From NCBI GenBank assembly GCA_903895595.1, contig CAITUP010000019.1, positions 1 to 64,000 of the forward strand: DNA of 64,000 bases. The letters run 5' to 3'. Numbering within the stretch: the first letter of the stretch is position 1; each line of letters starts with the position of its first letter. Under the pieces are notes generated by a model. The model did not search any database. It worked only from the letters and a program-made list of their open reading frames with translations, and was not told where the DNA came from. The translations under genes and the position numbers were made by a program. Source of the stretch: an uncultured Acetobacteraceae bacterium. GTDB lineage: Bacteria > Pseudomonadota > Alphaproteobacteria > Acetobacterales > Acetobacteraceae. Positions 25,468 through 33,824 of the stretch are shown one piece after another.

Positions 25468-26645
25468 CCGAGAAGACCTCGGCGCGCCAGGTTCCGCATC
25501 AGGGCGCCGGGGCCGAAGGTCCAGGCCTCGCAGGCATCGGTGGGGCGCATGCGGTTGACGAGGCGGCCGAGCTTGGGGGCGGCGATGGCGACGGTGTCGT
25601 TGGTTTTGTGGGTGAAGCCTTGACCCTGGAAGTCGCGGTCCTTCACCGGGGCGAACATGGTGCCCAGGAACAGCACGGCGCCGTCGGGGTAGCGGTGATG
25701 GGCGTTGACCATTTGCGCCACCAGATCGGCCGGGTCGCGGCTGATCATGGCGATGGAGGACGAGCCTTCCAGCGCGAACCCGTCCTCCCCATCCACGCGC
25801 AGGGTGACGGTGGTGGAGCGGATGTCGTCCAGGCCGAAGCCGGCGTCGAAGAAGCGCAGGAATGGGCCGATGGCGCAGGAGCCGTTGTTGTCCTTGGCCT
25901 TGCCGAGCAGGAGGGCGGACCGGCCTTCGACATCGCGGAGGTTGACGTCGTTGCCCAGGGTCGCGCCGACGATGCGGCCGTCGGAGGTTACGGCAAGCAC
26001 GACTTCCGGTTCGGGGTTGTTCCAGGAGGAATTGGGGTGGACGCCGGCATCCATGCCGGTGCCGACGGCGGCCATCGGTTGGGATTTGGTGAAGATTTCG
26101 GCGTCGGGACCGATCCCGACTTCGAGATACTGGCTCCAGGCGCCCTGGTCGATCAGGACCTGCTTGAGGCTGGCGGCTTCGGGGGAACCCGGTTTCAGCT
26201 TGGCCAGATCGTCGCCGACGAGGCGGGTGACTTCCTGCCGGATCGCGGCGGCGGCATTCAGGTCGCCGCGGGCGCGTTCCTCGATCACGCGTTCGAGCAT
26301 GGAAATGGCGAAGGTGACGCCCGCGGCTTTGATGGCTTGGAGGTCGATGGGCGTCAGCAGCCACGGTTTCGCGGGATCGCGCGTATCGATGGGCGTGTTG
26401 GCGAGGATCGCGTCGAGGGTGCCGATCGGTTCTCCATCCGCCTCGGCCAAGGCCTTGGCGGGATCGGGGGTTTCGCAGAGGTCGCGCATGGTGGGGTAAT
26501 GGCGGGTCACGTCGATCAGCGCGCTGCCGCGCACCGCGACGACCGACGGGCCGGCGACATCGGGACGCCATACCCGGCCGGCCAACGTCGCCTTGTCGGC
26601 GTCATCCGGCAGAACGCGGCGCGCGGATTCGGCGAATGGGATCAT
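25464..26645 (-). CDS. Fumarylacetoacetate hydrolase-family protein
   Basis: 393 residues from the ATG at 26645; a GTG nine codons upstream is rejected because an AGAGGA site precedes the ATG. The C-terminal half is the FAH fold: HPNSSWNNPEPEVVLAVTSD carries the metal-binding Glu pair (E-x-E in NPEPEV), GATLGNDVNLRDVEGRSALL the invariant Asp, then LGKAKDNNGSCAIGPF and DGEDGFALEGSSSIAMISRD. The family hydrolyses C-C bonds in acylpyruvates or isomerises them. The long N-terminal portion is typical of the subgroup near 390 residues. Substrate unknown. Confidence 0.83.
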   Translation of the reverse strand: MIPFAESARRVLPDDADKATLAGRVWRPDVAGPSVVAVRGSALIDVTRHYPTMRDLCETPDPAKALAEADGEPIGTLDAILANTPIDTRDPAKPWLLTPIDLQAIKAAGVTFAISMLERVIEERARGDLNAAAAIRQEVTRLVGDDLAKLKPGSPEAASLKQVLIDQGAWSQYLEVGIGPDAEIFTKSQPMAAVGTGMDAGVHPNSSWNNPEPEVVLAVTSDGRIVGATLGNDVNLRDVEGRSALLLGKAKDNNGSCAIGPFLRFFDAGFGLDDIRSTTVTLRVDGEDGFALEGSSSIAMISRDPADLVAQMVNAHHRYPDGAVLFLGTMFAPVKDRDFQGQGFTHKTNDTVAIAAPKLGRLVNRMRPTDACEAWTFGPGALMRNLARRGLLG

Positions 26646-26744
26646 GGCGTCTGGTTTCCTCTGAAATTTCACGCTGTCAGGTTACGATGGGACTCGCAGC
26701 GAGCCAAATCCGGCCTATATTGCCGCGATGCAGGAGCCTGAGAC

Positions 26745-27176
26745 ATGAAACGCTTGTTCGGCGGGGGGCATGAGACATCGGACACCGTCTACCCGGTCGC
26801 GATGCCGGATGAGGCATGGCGCCAAAAGCTGACGCCGACGCAGTACCAGGTGCTGCGCAAGCATGGGACGGAGCGCGCTGGCACCAGCCCGCTGAACGAC
26901 GAAAAACGGGCGGGCATTTTCCAGTGCGCGGGGTGCGGCAAGGAACTGTTTGCTTCGTCCACCAAGTTCGAAAGCGGAACCGGTTGGCCGAGTTTCTGGG
27001 AACCTCTGGATGGGGCCGTTGGCACCACCGAGGACCGCAGCTTTTTCATGACCCGCGTGGAAGTCCACTGCGGCGGTTGCGGTGGCCATTTGGGGCATGT
27101 TTTTCCGGATGGTCCGCGTCCGACCGGATTACGCTATTGCATGAATGGCGTGGCAATGGAATTTAAGCCCGCCTGA
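26745..27176 (+). CDS. msrB: Peptide-methionine (R)-S-oxide reductase
   Basis: 143 residues. Repairs oxidised methionine (R-sulfoxide) in proteins in the cytoplasm using thioredoxin. Zinc-binding pairs C61-x2-C64 and C109-x2-C112; FESGTGWPSFWEPL and GHLGHVFPDGP are diagnostic; the catalytic Cys132 lies in RYCMNGVAMEF. Complete and of normal length. Followed 13 nt later by a small unrelated gene on the same strand. Confidence 0.95.
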   Translation: MKRLFGGGHETSDTVYPVAMPDEAWRQKLTPTQYQVLRKHGTERAGTSPLNDEKRAGIFQCAGCGKELFASSTKFESGTGWPSFWEPLDGAVGTTEDRSFFMTRVEVHCGGCGGHLGHVFPDGPRPTGLRYCMNGVAMEFKPA

Positions 27177-27189
27177 CCAGGAGTTGCCC

Positions 27190-27588
27190 GTGCGTTACGT
27201 TCCGCCTTTCGAAAATATCAAACAACTGCTCCGCTTCGGCACCGTCCGCGGCGAAACCGTCGTGACATTGACCTATGAGGAAATGCAGACTCTTCTCCGG
27301 ACGCTGTTGACAGCGTTCGAGGTGGATGAAGCATTTTATCTGTCGCAAAATCCCGATGTCGCGCAGGGCGTGAGAGACGGAACGATCCAATCGGCCCGCG
27401 GTCACTTTATCGACCACGGCTATTTCGAGGGGCGGCAGGCGTCGCACGTCGTTATCGACGAAGCTTGGTACCTGGAACAAAACCCGGATATCGCCGAGGT
27501 CGTGCGGCGCGGCGAATACGAATCCGCTCAGGCCCATTTCGACGGGTCGGGCTATCGGGAGGGGCGGCTGCCGTTTCCGTTACGGTAA
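27190..27588 (+). CDS. Protein with two 'YLxxNPDVA...HFxxxGxxEGR' repeats
   Basis: 132 residues from a GTG at 27190 with AGGAG 7 nt upstream. Two tandem copies of a motif: FYLSQNPDVAQGVRDG then HFIDHGYFEGR, and WYLEQNPDIAEVVRRG then HFDGSGYREGR. This repeat is common beside polysaccharide or secretion genes in proteobacteria, usually as a module in larger proteins; its role is not known. No signal peptide and no membrane segment. Confidence 0.7.
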   Translation: MRYVPPFENIKQLLRFGTVRGETVVTLTYEEMQTLLRTLLTAFEVDEAFYLSQNPDVAQGVRDGTIQSARGHFIDHGYFEGRQASHVVIDEAWYLEQNPDIAEVVRRGEYESAQAHFDGSGYREGRLPFPLR

Positions 27589-27916
27589 CCACCCTTGGCC
27601 CGATCAGAGGTTCGCGGTAAGTTCCCGCGCCGAGATCGACTGAATGGCCGACAGGCGCTTGAACAGGACATCGGCGGGAATTTCGGACCCGCCGAAATCC
27701 AAGCAGTCGGCGAATTTGTCGAATCACTGCTGTTCCGTCACCGGCCGGCTGGCGTGGCGTGGCGTGTTTCCTTCGCGATTTGTGGCTGGCGTCCCTTGTA
27801 AACGGGTTTGGCCACACTATCTCTGTGTCCGCGCAGGCCCGAACCGCGCGCGGTGGTGACCCGAACCTACGCCTTGGACAAGCCGGGTGAAAGATGCGAG
27901 GCTTCGCACCTGTGCC
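27589..27916. other. Intergenic region with a possible gene remnant
   Basis: No intact gene. On the minus strand 27604-27723 reads FDKFADCLDF then IPADVLFKRLSAIQSISARE and a stop, a plausible C-terminal fragment of a protein, but an in-frame stop lies immediately upstream and no start exists. Could be a decayed gene or chance. Confidence 0.3.
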
Positions 27917-28918
27917 ATGTCCGATTTTTTTCTATCGTTCTCGATGACATCCTTTGGACTTGCGCTGCGCCGTCCCGCCACGGTCGCCGTGCTTGCGGTG
28001 GCGATGTGGGTCTGTTGGCCGGCTCAGGCCGAGCCGCGGAAGGCCCTGCGCGACTGCCCTTTCTGCCCGGAGCTGGTGCTTATTCCCGGCGGTATGTTCG
28101 CAATGGGGCTGCCCGACCGCGCACCCGGACCGGAAACCTTGGACGACGATGCGCGTCCGCGGCACGATGTGACCATTCCCGGCCCGTTCCATCTCGGCAA
28201 ATATGCCATTACGCGCGGGGCATACGCGGCCTTCGTGCGTGCGACGGGACCGCGTCCTTTTGGGACCTGCTGGGCGTTCGAAAAAATTCCAGGCGGCATG
28301 TTCGATTGGAAGGAACGCAAGGACCGGGACTGGCAGCATCCCGGATTCGTTCAGACGGATCGCGACCCGGTGGTTTGCGTCGATGCCGCCGATGCGCAGG
28401 ACTACGCCGCGTGGCTCAGCCGGGAGACGAAACAGGTTTATCGGCTGCCGAGCGAAGCGGAGTGGGAATATGCCGCGCGGGGCGGGACGACGGGCGCGCG
28501 ATATTGGGGGGATAACGAGAAAGATATTTGCCGGTATGCGAACCTTGCCGATAGGACTCTGGCGCGGGTGGCTGGGGCGAAGCGGCTCGATCCTGAACAA
28601 TATGGCGCGTGTTCGGACCGGTTTGCCTATACGGCCCCGGTGGGATCGTTTCGGCCGAATGGGTTCGGGCTTTACGACATGCTGGGCAACGTATGGCAAA
28701 CGACCGCCGATCCCTGGCACGACAATTACCAGGGGGCACCGTCCGATGGGTCGGTTTGGGCACTGAATGGGATGGCTGGAAAGCGGGTATTGCGGGGCGG
28801 ATCGTGGGGTTTTCCGCCATCGGAGGTGGGGGTGAATACGCGCTTCATGGGCGTGACACGGATGCGGATGAATACGGTTGGGTTCCGGTTGGTTCGGAAT
28901 GCCGGGGCTCTCGACTGA
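27917..28918 (+). CDS. SUMF1/FGE-fold (formylglycine-generating-like) secreted protein
   Basis: 333 residues from the ATG at 27917; an in-frame GTG at 27887 and ATG at 27944 are alternatives. A signal-like hydrophobic stretch (TVAVLAVAMWVCWPAQA) ends near residue 40. The SUMF1 domain follows: ELVLIPGGMFAMG, FHLGKYAITRGAYAAFVRAT, YRLPSEAEWEYAARGG, NGFGLYDMLGNVWQTTADPW, RVLRGGSWGF and NTVGFRLVR. These proteins are structural relatives of sulfatase-activating enzymes; most bacterial secreted members have no oxidase activity. No sulfatase gene is near. Confidence 0.85.
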   Translation: MSDFFLSFSMTSFGLALRRPATVAVLAVAMWVCWPAQAEPRKALRDCPFCPELVLIPGGMFAMGLPDRAPGPETLDDDARPRHDVTIPGPFHLGKYAITRGAYAAFVRATGPRPFGTCWAFEKIPGGMFDWKERKDRDWQHPGFVQTDRDPVVCVDAADAQDYAAWLSRETKQVYRLPSEAEWEYAARGGTTGARYWGDNEKDICRYANLADRTLARVAGAKRLDPEQYGACSDRFAYTAPVGSFRPNGFGLYDMLGNVWQTTADPWHDNYQGAPSDGSVWALNGMAGKRVLRGGSWGFPPSEVGVNTRFMGVTRMRMNTVGFRLVRNAGALD

Positions 28919-28927
28919 GGCACGCCA

Positions 28928-29080
28928 TCATTCTGCCGGTGCCGCCGCGATGTCGAAACTGTTCTGCATACGCATAAGGGTTTCCATGGATACGCCGGAC
29001 GCTTTCTCGATCAGGATCGCCATCTCCGGCGACAAGGATGCGCGCTGGTTCCAGAAAACGGACAGCGCCGGGGTGGGGTC
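28928..29080 (-). pseudogene. Remnant of a HigA-type antitoxin
   Basis: The last 45 codons read FWNQRASLSPEMAILIEKAS then GVSMETLMRMQNSFDIAAA, which is the conserved C-terminal part of HigA addiction-module antidotes (LNGRAxLSPEMAxRLEKAFG..., LLRMQxxYDxA). The N-terminal helix-turn-helix is missing; upstream sequence is unrelated. No HigB toxin is adjacent. A dead toxin-antitoxin relic. Confidence 0.6.
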
Positions 29081-29138
29081 CCTTTCACTGCGGGAGATCG
29101 AAGGGCTTGGGACCGTCCAGACCTCTGGTTTCGATGCG

Positions 29139-29360
29139 CTATATAAGGAACAGGTCGCCATCTTCCGGCGTCGTCGGAGGCAGCCCATTGTAGACCTTGT
29201 TATAGTGCGATGGCCGGCATTGCACCGGGTCCACGACCGTGAACTTCCCCGCTTTGGCGAGCAGGCAAGTTCCAGGAGGGTAAGCGCCAGGAGCGGTTCC
29301 GCAGCCAGCCACACTTGTTACGGCCAGGATAGACACCATCGACAATCGAGCGAGATGCAT
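29139..29360 (-). CDS. Small lipoprotein
   Basis: 73 residues from the ATG at 29360. Signal peptide MHLARLSMVSILAVTSVAGC with lipobox VAGC, then a 50-residue mature part with two further cysteines (GTCLLAK, VQCRPSHY) and YNGLPPTTPEDGDLFLI. An in-frame ATG at 29525 exists but the sequence before 29360 shows no export signal. Function unknown. Confidence 0.5.
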   Translation of the reverse strand: MHLARLSMVSILAVTSVAGCGTAPGAYPPGTCLLAKAGKFTVVDPVQCRPSHYNKVYNGLPPTTPEDGDLFLI

Positions 29361-29550
29361 CGTTTTAGTCCTCCATTCTGCTGGTAAGCGCCCGTTTGCG
29401 TGCGGCTTCCTATCGGCGAAATCGACAGTCCCAATCGCCTGCCGGCCGATCCGGCAGGTCAAGCACCGATTTTCCGTAAAACCATCGATACGACACCCCG
29501 CGACGCCGAAGCGGCACGGCAACACAAGCGGCTGCCGTGCCCCCGGAAAC

Positions 29551-30384
29551 CTACCCCTCCTGCACGATCCCGTTGCGCAGGACGCCGATGTTCGTGATCT
29601 CCACTTCCACCGAATCTCCCGGCTTCATCCACAGCGGCGGCTTCTGATACGCGCCGACGCCGCCGGTCGTGCCGGTGACGATCACATCCCCAGCCTCCAG
29701 CTGCGTGAACGTCGAGCAATATGCGATCAGCGTCGGAATATCGAAGCACAGATCGTCGACGGTGGCGTGTTGCTGCTCCACCCCGTTCAGGCGGGTCATC
29801 AGATGCGCCTTGGTGGGATCGCCCATTTCGTCGGGCGTCACGATCCAGGGGCCGAAGGCGCCGGACTGGAAGAAATTTTTCCCCGGAATGAACTGGCTGG
29901 AGTGCCGCTGATATTCGCGGATCGAGCCTTCGTTGTAGCAGGAATACCCCGCCACCACGCTCTGCCAGTCTTCCTTGGCGACGTGACGGCAGCGCTTGCT
30001 TACGATCACCGCCATCTCGCCCTCGTAATCGAACGTCACGGACGCGTTCGGGCGCACCATCGACGCGCCGTGTCCGACCTGGGACGACGGGAAACGGGTG
30101 AACACGATCGGCTTCTCCGGCGGCTCCCGCCCGCCTTCCAGGATGTGCGACAGGTAGTTCAGCCCGATGCACAGGATTTTCTCGGGGTCGGGGATCGGCG
30201 GCAGGAACGTGACGTCGGCCAGCTTGAACGTGGCATGGGCCGAGGCCTCATCGGCCAGCGACGCTGTTGCCCACAGCGCATGCTTCAGCGACGGCGCTCG
30301 GCTGCCGAGGTCGATGACCCCGTCGCCCTTCACGATACCCCAGCTGGCCGTCCCATCCGGGCGGCGGAAGCTCATCAGTTTCAT
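29551..30384 (-). CDS. Fumarylacetoacetate hydrolase-family protein (short form)
   Basis: 277 residues from the ATG at 30384 (GAGGAGAAT upstream). ILCIGLNYLSHI opens the FAH fold; FDYEGEMAVIVSKRCR carries the metal-binding E-x-E; YSCYNEGSIREYQRHSSQFI and GAFGPWIVTPDE follow; ITGTTGGVGAYQKPP-type VTGTTGGVG completes the active site. Relatives include ureidoglycolate lyase and 5-carboxymethyl-2-oxo-hex-3-ene dioate decarboxylase. It is divergent from the TPP-enzyme gene with 109 nt between starts, so the two probably share regulation and pathway (inference). Confidence 0.87.
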   Translation of the reverse strand: MKLMSFRRPDGTASWGIVKGDGVIDLGSRAPSLKHALWATASLADEASAHATFKLADVTFLPPIPDPEKILCIGLNYLSHILEGGREPPEKPIVFTRFPSSQVGHGASMVRPNASVTFDYEGEMAVIVSKRCRHVAKEDWQSVVAGYSCYNEGSIREYQRHSSQFIPGKNFFQSGAFGPWIVTPDEMGDPTKAHLMTRLNGVEQQHATVDDLCFDIPTLIAYCSTFTQLEAGDVIVTGTTGGVGAYQKPPLWMKPGDSVEVEITNIGVLRNGIVQEG

Positions 30385-30493
30385 CGGTATTCTCCTCAGG
30401 TGCACTGACGTCCGCATACGCCGAGCCGCGACCTCTGGCCAAGTCCCCCCGAACGCGATACCCACAGCGCAACCTCAACAGGAGACCCCAAGC

Positions 30494-32035
30494 ATGAATG
30501 GCGCCGAAAGTCTGGTGCACTCGCTGCTGAAAAGCGGCGTCGATACCTGTTTTTCCAATCCCGGCACGTCCGAGATGCACTTTGTCGCGGCCTTGGACCG
30601 CGTTCCCGGGATGCGGTGCGTCCTCGGCCTGTTCGAAGGCGTGGTGACCGGCGCGGCCGATGGCTATGCCCGGATGACCGGCAAGCCGGCGGCGACTCTG
30701 CTGCATTGCGGCCCCGGTCTCGCGAACGGCTTGGCCAATCTGCACAACGCCCGCCGAGCGGCGACGCCGATCGTGAATATCGTCGGCGATCATGCGACGT
30801 ATCATCGGCCGTTGGATGCGCCGCTGACAGCCGACACCGAAGGCTGGGCGCGCGGCGTATCCGGCTGGGTGCGCACGGCGATGGAATCGAAGACCGTGGG
30901 TGCCGACGCGGCCGCCGCCGTGCAGGCCTCGATGATCGCACCGGGGCAGATCGCCACGTTGATTTTGCCGTCCGATACGTCGTGGAACGAGGGCGGCGTG
31001 GTGGCCGAAGCTCTGCCGCGTCTGCCGACGCCGTTGGTTTCGCCCAATCAGGTGGATGAGGCCGTCTCCGCCCTTCGCCGCGGCGGATCGTCCATCGTGC
31101 TGCTGCTCGGCGGCGCGGCGCTGACGGAAGAAGGCCTGGACTACGCCCACCGCATCCAGTCCGCGACGGGCTGTCGGGTGTTCGCCCAGGGGTCGAACGC
31201 CAAGATCGCCCGCGGCCAAGGCCGCCTGTCGATGGAGCGTGTGCCCTATGTCGTCGATCAGGCCGTCAAGGCGCTGGCCGGGACGAAGCACATGATCCTC
31301 GCCGGCGCGCGCAAGCCGGTAACGTTCTTCGCCTATCCGAACAAGGTGCAGACCTCGGTGCCCGAGGATTCCGAAATCCATGTCCTCGCCCGAGCGGAAC
31401 AGGACGTGGTGGAGGCGCTGGCGCGTCTGGCGGATGCGCTGCATGCCCCGAAAGTGCCGGCGCCGAACAATGGCGAACGCCCCGAAGCCGGCCGCGGCGC
31501 CCCGACCCCGGAGGCCATTGCCGCCGTGCTCGGCGCGCTCATGCCGGAGAACGTGGTCATCGCCGACGAATCCGTGACCTTCGGCCGCGGTTTCTTCCAG
31601 AACACCAAGGCGGCGCCGCCGCACGACTGGCTGAACGTCACGGGCGGCGCGATCGGTGGCGGCATGCCGATGGCGACCGGTGCGGCAATCGGCGCCCCCG
31701 GCCGGCGGGTGCTGAACCTGCAGGCCGATGGCTCCGCGATGTACACGGTTCAGTCGCTGTGGACGCAGGCACGGGAGAAGCTGGACGTCACCACCGTCAT
31801 CTTCTCGAACCGAAAATATGCCATTCTGTTGGGCGAGTTGGCGAACGTGGGTGCGAACCCCGGCCGCACGGCGCTGGACATGATGGACCTGGGCAATCCC
31901 GACATTAACTGGCCGGGGATGGCGAACGCGATGGGGGTGGAAGCCGCCCGCACCGATTCGGCCGAGGGATTCGCGGACCTGCTGGCCTATTCGCTGAAGC
32001 GTCCGGGGCCGTTCCTGATCGAACTGGTGATCTAA
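30494..32035 (+). CDS. Thiamine-diphosphate-dependent enzyme, IlvB/benzoylformate-decarboxylase-like
   Basis: 513 residues with AGGAG about 9 nt before the ATG. N-terminal domain: TCFSNPGTSEMHFVAALDR and the catalytic Glu in LFEGVVTGAADGYARM. Central domain: SIVLLLGGAALTEEGL. C-terminal domain: TGGAIGGGMPMATGAAIGAP, the cofactor motif with ADG in place of GDG (LQADGSAMYTVQSLW) ending VIFSN. The order and length match the 'acetolactate synthase large subunit-like' group without FAD-binding detail. Substrate unknown; the divergent FAH hydrolase suggests catabolism of an oxo-acid. Confidence 0.85.
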   Translation: MNGAESLVHSLLKSGVDTCFSNPGTSEMHFVAALDRVPGMRCVLGLFEGVVTGAADGYARMTGKPAATLLHCGPGLANGLANLHNARRAATPIVNIVGDHATYHRPLDAPLTADTEGWARGVSGWVRTAMESKTVGADAAAAVQASMIAPGQIATLILPSDTSWNEGGVVAEALPRLPTPLVSPNQVDEAVSALRRGGSSIVLLLGGAALTEEGLDYAHRIQSATGCRVFAQGSNAKIARGQGRLSMERVPYVVDQAVKALAGTKHMILAGARKPVTFFAYPNKVQTSVPEDSEIHVLARAEQDVVEALARLADALHAPKVPAPNNGERPEAGRGAPTPEAIAAVLGALMPENVVIADESVTFGRGFFQNTKAAPPHDWLNVTGGAIGGGMPMATGAAIGAPGRRVLNLQADGSAMYTVQSLWTQAREKLDVTTVIFSNRKYAILLGELANVGANPGRTALDMMDLGNPDINWPGMANAMGVEAARTDSAEGFADLLAYSLKRPGPFLIELVI

Positions 32036-32043
32036 GCTCCCTG

Positions 32044-32081
32044 CCTCGCCGCAAGTTTGTGTAGACAAACTTGCGGCGAGG
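32044..32081. terminator. Perfect 17-bp hairpin downstream of the TPP-enzyme gene
   Basis: CCTCGCCGCAAGTTTGT at 32044-32060 is exactly complementary to 32065-32081, loop GTAG. It begins 8 nt after the stop codon. No U-run follows; the downstream sequence is AT-rich (TATATATTAC). A terminator is the simplest reading, but the right arm overlaps a possible promoter for the next gene (TAGACA, 18 nt, TATATA at 32086). Confidence 0.6.
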
Positions 32082-32245
32082 AGCGTATATATTACTATGA
32101 TTTGAACTAATATTTACGCGGCGCGACGCTACATGTGTCCATACTGCCTGTTCCGCGACACCGGTCCCATGTTTGGGCGCGAGTATTTTCCGCACTGGAC
32201 TTGCCTGAAATCCTCGACAAGATTGCCCACGCAGGAGGTCTGGTA

Positions 32246-32572
32246 ATGGCGAAGATTCAAGGCGGTAAGGGTGCGCCGATTAGCGCCCAAGCGAAACAAC
32301 CACGCCGCGGGTCGGTTATGCCTGTCCAGAAAGCCGAGGCGAACGCTGCGGATGCCTGGCTGGCCTCGGTCGTATTTGGGCCGAACGAAGCCAAAATACC
32401 GGTCAATATTCGCCTGGACGCCGATATCGTGCGGTATTTCCGAGCGGGCGGGGCCGGATATCAGACGCGGATCAACGATGTGCTGAAAGCGTTCGTGCAG
32501 GCCCGGATCCGCGCGGGGGACATTCCGGGCGCGCCGCCGAAACCGCGCGCCAGCGGGCGGAAGCGGGGTTAG
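32246..32572 (+). CDS. BrnA-like antitoxin (orphan)
   Basis: 108 residues from the ATG at 32246 with a strong AGGAGG site 8 nt upstream. The C-terminal half, KIPVNIRLDADIVRYFRAGG then AGYQTRINDVLKAFVQARI, is the ribbon-helix-helix block of BrnA antitoxins (R-L-D-x-D-V-x-x-F, G-x-G-Y-Q-T-R-I-N). The N-terminal half is basic and unstructured. BrnT, the usual partner toxin encoded just upstream, is not visible in the 210 bp before it. It may regulate DNA elsewhere or be a toxin-antitoxin remnant. Confidence 0.7.
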   Translation: MAKIQGGKGAPISAQAKQPRRGSVMPVQKAEANAADAWLASVVFGPNEAKIPVNIRLDADIVRYFRAGGAGYQTRINDVLKAFVQARIRAGDIPGAPPKPRASGRKRG

Positions 32573-32724
32573 CCGCGTCCGCTCGTTCTGCGTCCGATTT
32601 CCAGTGCCGCGAAGGACGGCACCGGTGCCGGCATCAACCAGCGGAACCCCTGCGACATCGGCGGTTCCACGTTCTTCGCGTTCCCATGCGGCCAGATCAC
32701 GCCGTTCAGGCGGGGGATTTCCAT
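32569..32724 (-). pseudogene. Internally deleted HpcH/HpaI-type aldolase remnant
   Basis: A 51-codon frame: MEIPRLNGVIWPHGNAKNVE then QGFRWLMPAPVPSFAALEIG and RRTSGRG. The two parts look like the N-terminal start plus an internal WPH piece and the extreme C-terminus ('GFRWLMPAPxRSFAALEIGR') of citrate lyase/HpcH aldolases, with about 250 residues missing. It lies 12 nt downstream of the lacI-type gene on the same strand, so it was likely the regulator's target gene. Assignment from memory of the family; moderate certainty. Confidence 0.45.
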
Positions 32725-32736
32725 GGCAGATATCCC

Positions 32737-33762
32737 TCAGGTGGTCGCGCGTTCCAGGATACTGAAGGGCACGTGCACATGCCCCTCCACTTTGGGGCCG
32801 TTGCCGGTCAGGCGTTGCAGCAGAAAGCCGGCGGCGATCCGCCCGGCCTCGGCGCCTTCGACATTCACCGTTGTGAACGCCGGTTCGCTCGCGGAGCTGA
32901 GTTCGAAATTGCCGAACCCGCAGACCGCCAAGCGTTCGGGAATCGGAATACCGTGAAACCGCGCCTCGGTCATGGCGCCGAATGCCAGCAAATCGGAGCT
33001 GCAGAACAGCGCCGTCGGTTCCGTCAGCGCCGGCAGCATCCCGCGCAGGGCCTTGCGGCCCGCCATGATGGTGCTGGGGGCCGCGATCGTTGCCTCGCCC
33101 ACGATCGTGCCGCCGGAGCGTGCGATTTCGGCCGCGAAGGAGTGCGTGCGCTGCACCGCCCGCGGATCGTCGGCGGAAATCGTGGCGAAACGCGTGTAAC
33201 CCTTGGTCAGAAAGAATCGAGCGACAGCCTTGCCCACGTCCTCGTGGTCGAAACCCACCAGCATGTCGATCGGGCGGCGGGAAACATCCCAGATTTCCAC
33301 AACGGGGATACCGGCCTCGGAGATCATCTGGAACGCGCCCGGCGTATGCGCGGCGCCGGCGATCAGCAGCGCGTCCGGCCGCCGGCCCAGCAAGGTGCGC
33401 AGCAGGGCTTCCTTGTCGTTCTCGCCGTAACCGGAGAGCGACAGCATGACCTCGTATCCGGCCACGCGCATGGAATCCGTAAAGGTTTGGATCAGGCCGG
33501 CGAACATCGGGTGGGCGATGGTCGGCACCACGGCGGCGACCATGCGGGACCGGCGGGACGACAGGCCTCCGGCGATCAGGTTGGGCACGTATCCCAGTTG
33601 CTCGATCGCGGCGCGCACCTTGGCGGCGGTGGCGGGGGATACGCGGTCCGGGGTGTTGATGACCCGCGAGACGGTCATCGGCGCCACGCCGGCGAGCGAC
33701 GCAACATCGGTAATCTTCACCGGTACGCGTGCGCGTTCGGTTGATGGTTGGTCTGATTGCAT
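32737..33762 (-). CDS. LacI-family transcriptional regulator
   Basis: 341 residues. N-terminal helix-turn-helix VKITDVASLAGVAPMTVSRVINTPDR with hinge helix region RSRMVAAVVP; then the periplasmic-binding-protein-like sensor domain (about 70-340), with LFCSSDLLAFGAM and AVCGFGNFELS in the ligand-binding clefts. It probably binds a small metabolite and represses the adjacent operon. The upstream neighbours on the same strand are the amidohydrolase genes and the twofold-repeat protein; the downstream neighbour is an aldolase remnant. Confidence 0.9.
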   Translation of the reverse strand: MQSDQPSTERARVPVKITDVASLAGVAPMTVSRVINTPDRVSPATAAKVRAAIEQLGYVPNLIAGGLSSRRSRMVAAVVPTIAHPMFAGLIQTFTDSMRVAGYEVMLSLSGYGENDKEALLRTLLGRRPDALLIAGAAHTPGAFQMISEAGIPVVEIWDVSRRPIDMLVGFDHEDVGKAVARFFLTKGYTRFATISADDPRAVQRTHSFAAEIARSGGTIVGEATIAAPSTIMAGRKALRGMLPALTEPTALFCSSDLLAFGAMTEARFHGIPIPERLAVCGFGNFELSSASEPAFTTVNVEGAEAGRIAAGFLLQRLTGNGPKVEGHVHVPFSILERATT

Positions 33763-33824
33763 GCGGGAAGCTTAGCCCCTCGGGTTCCGAGGGGCCAGCC
33801 ACACACGCGGCGCGAAACCGGTCG

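Noticed and set aside
30248-32068. 606-codon minus-strand frame
   Set aside because: Opposite the TPP enzyme with intact cofactor motifs; basic, low-complexity shadow product.
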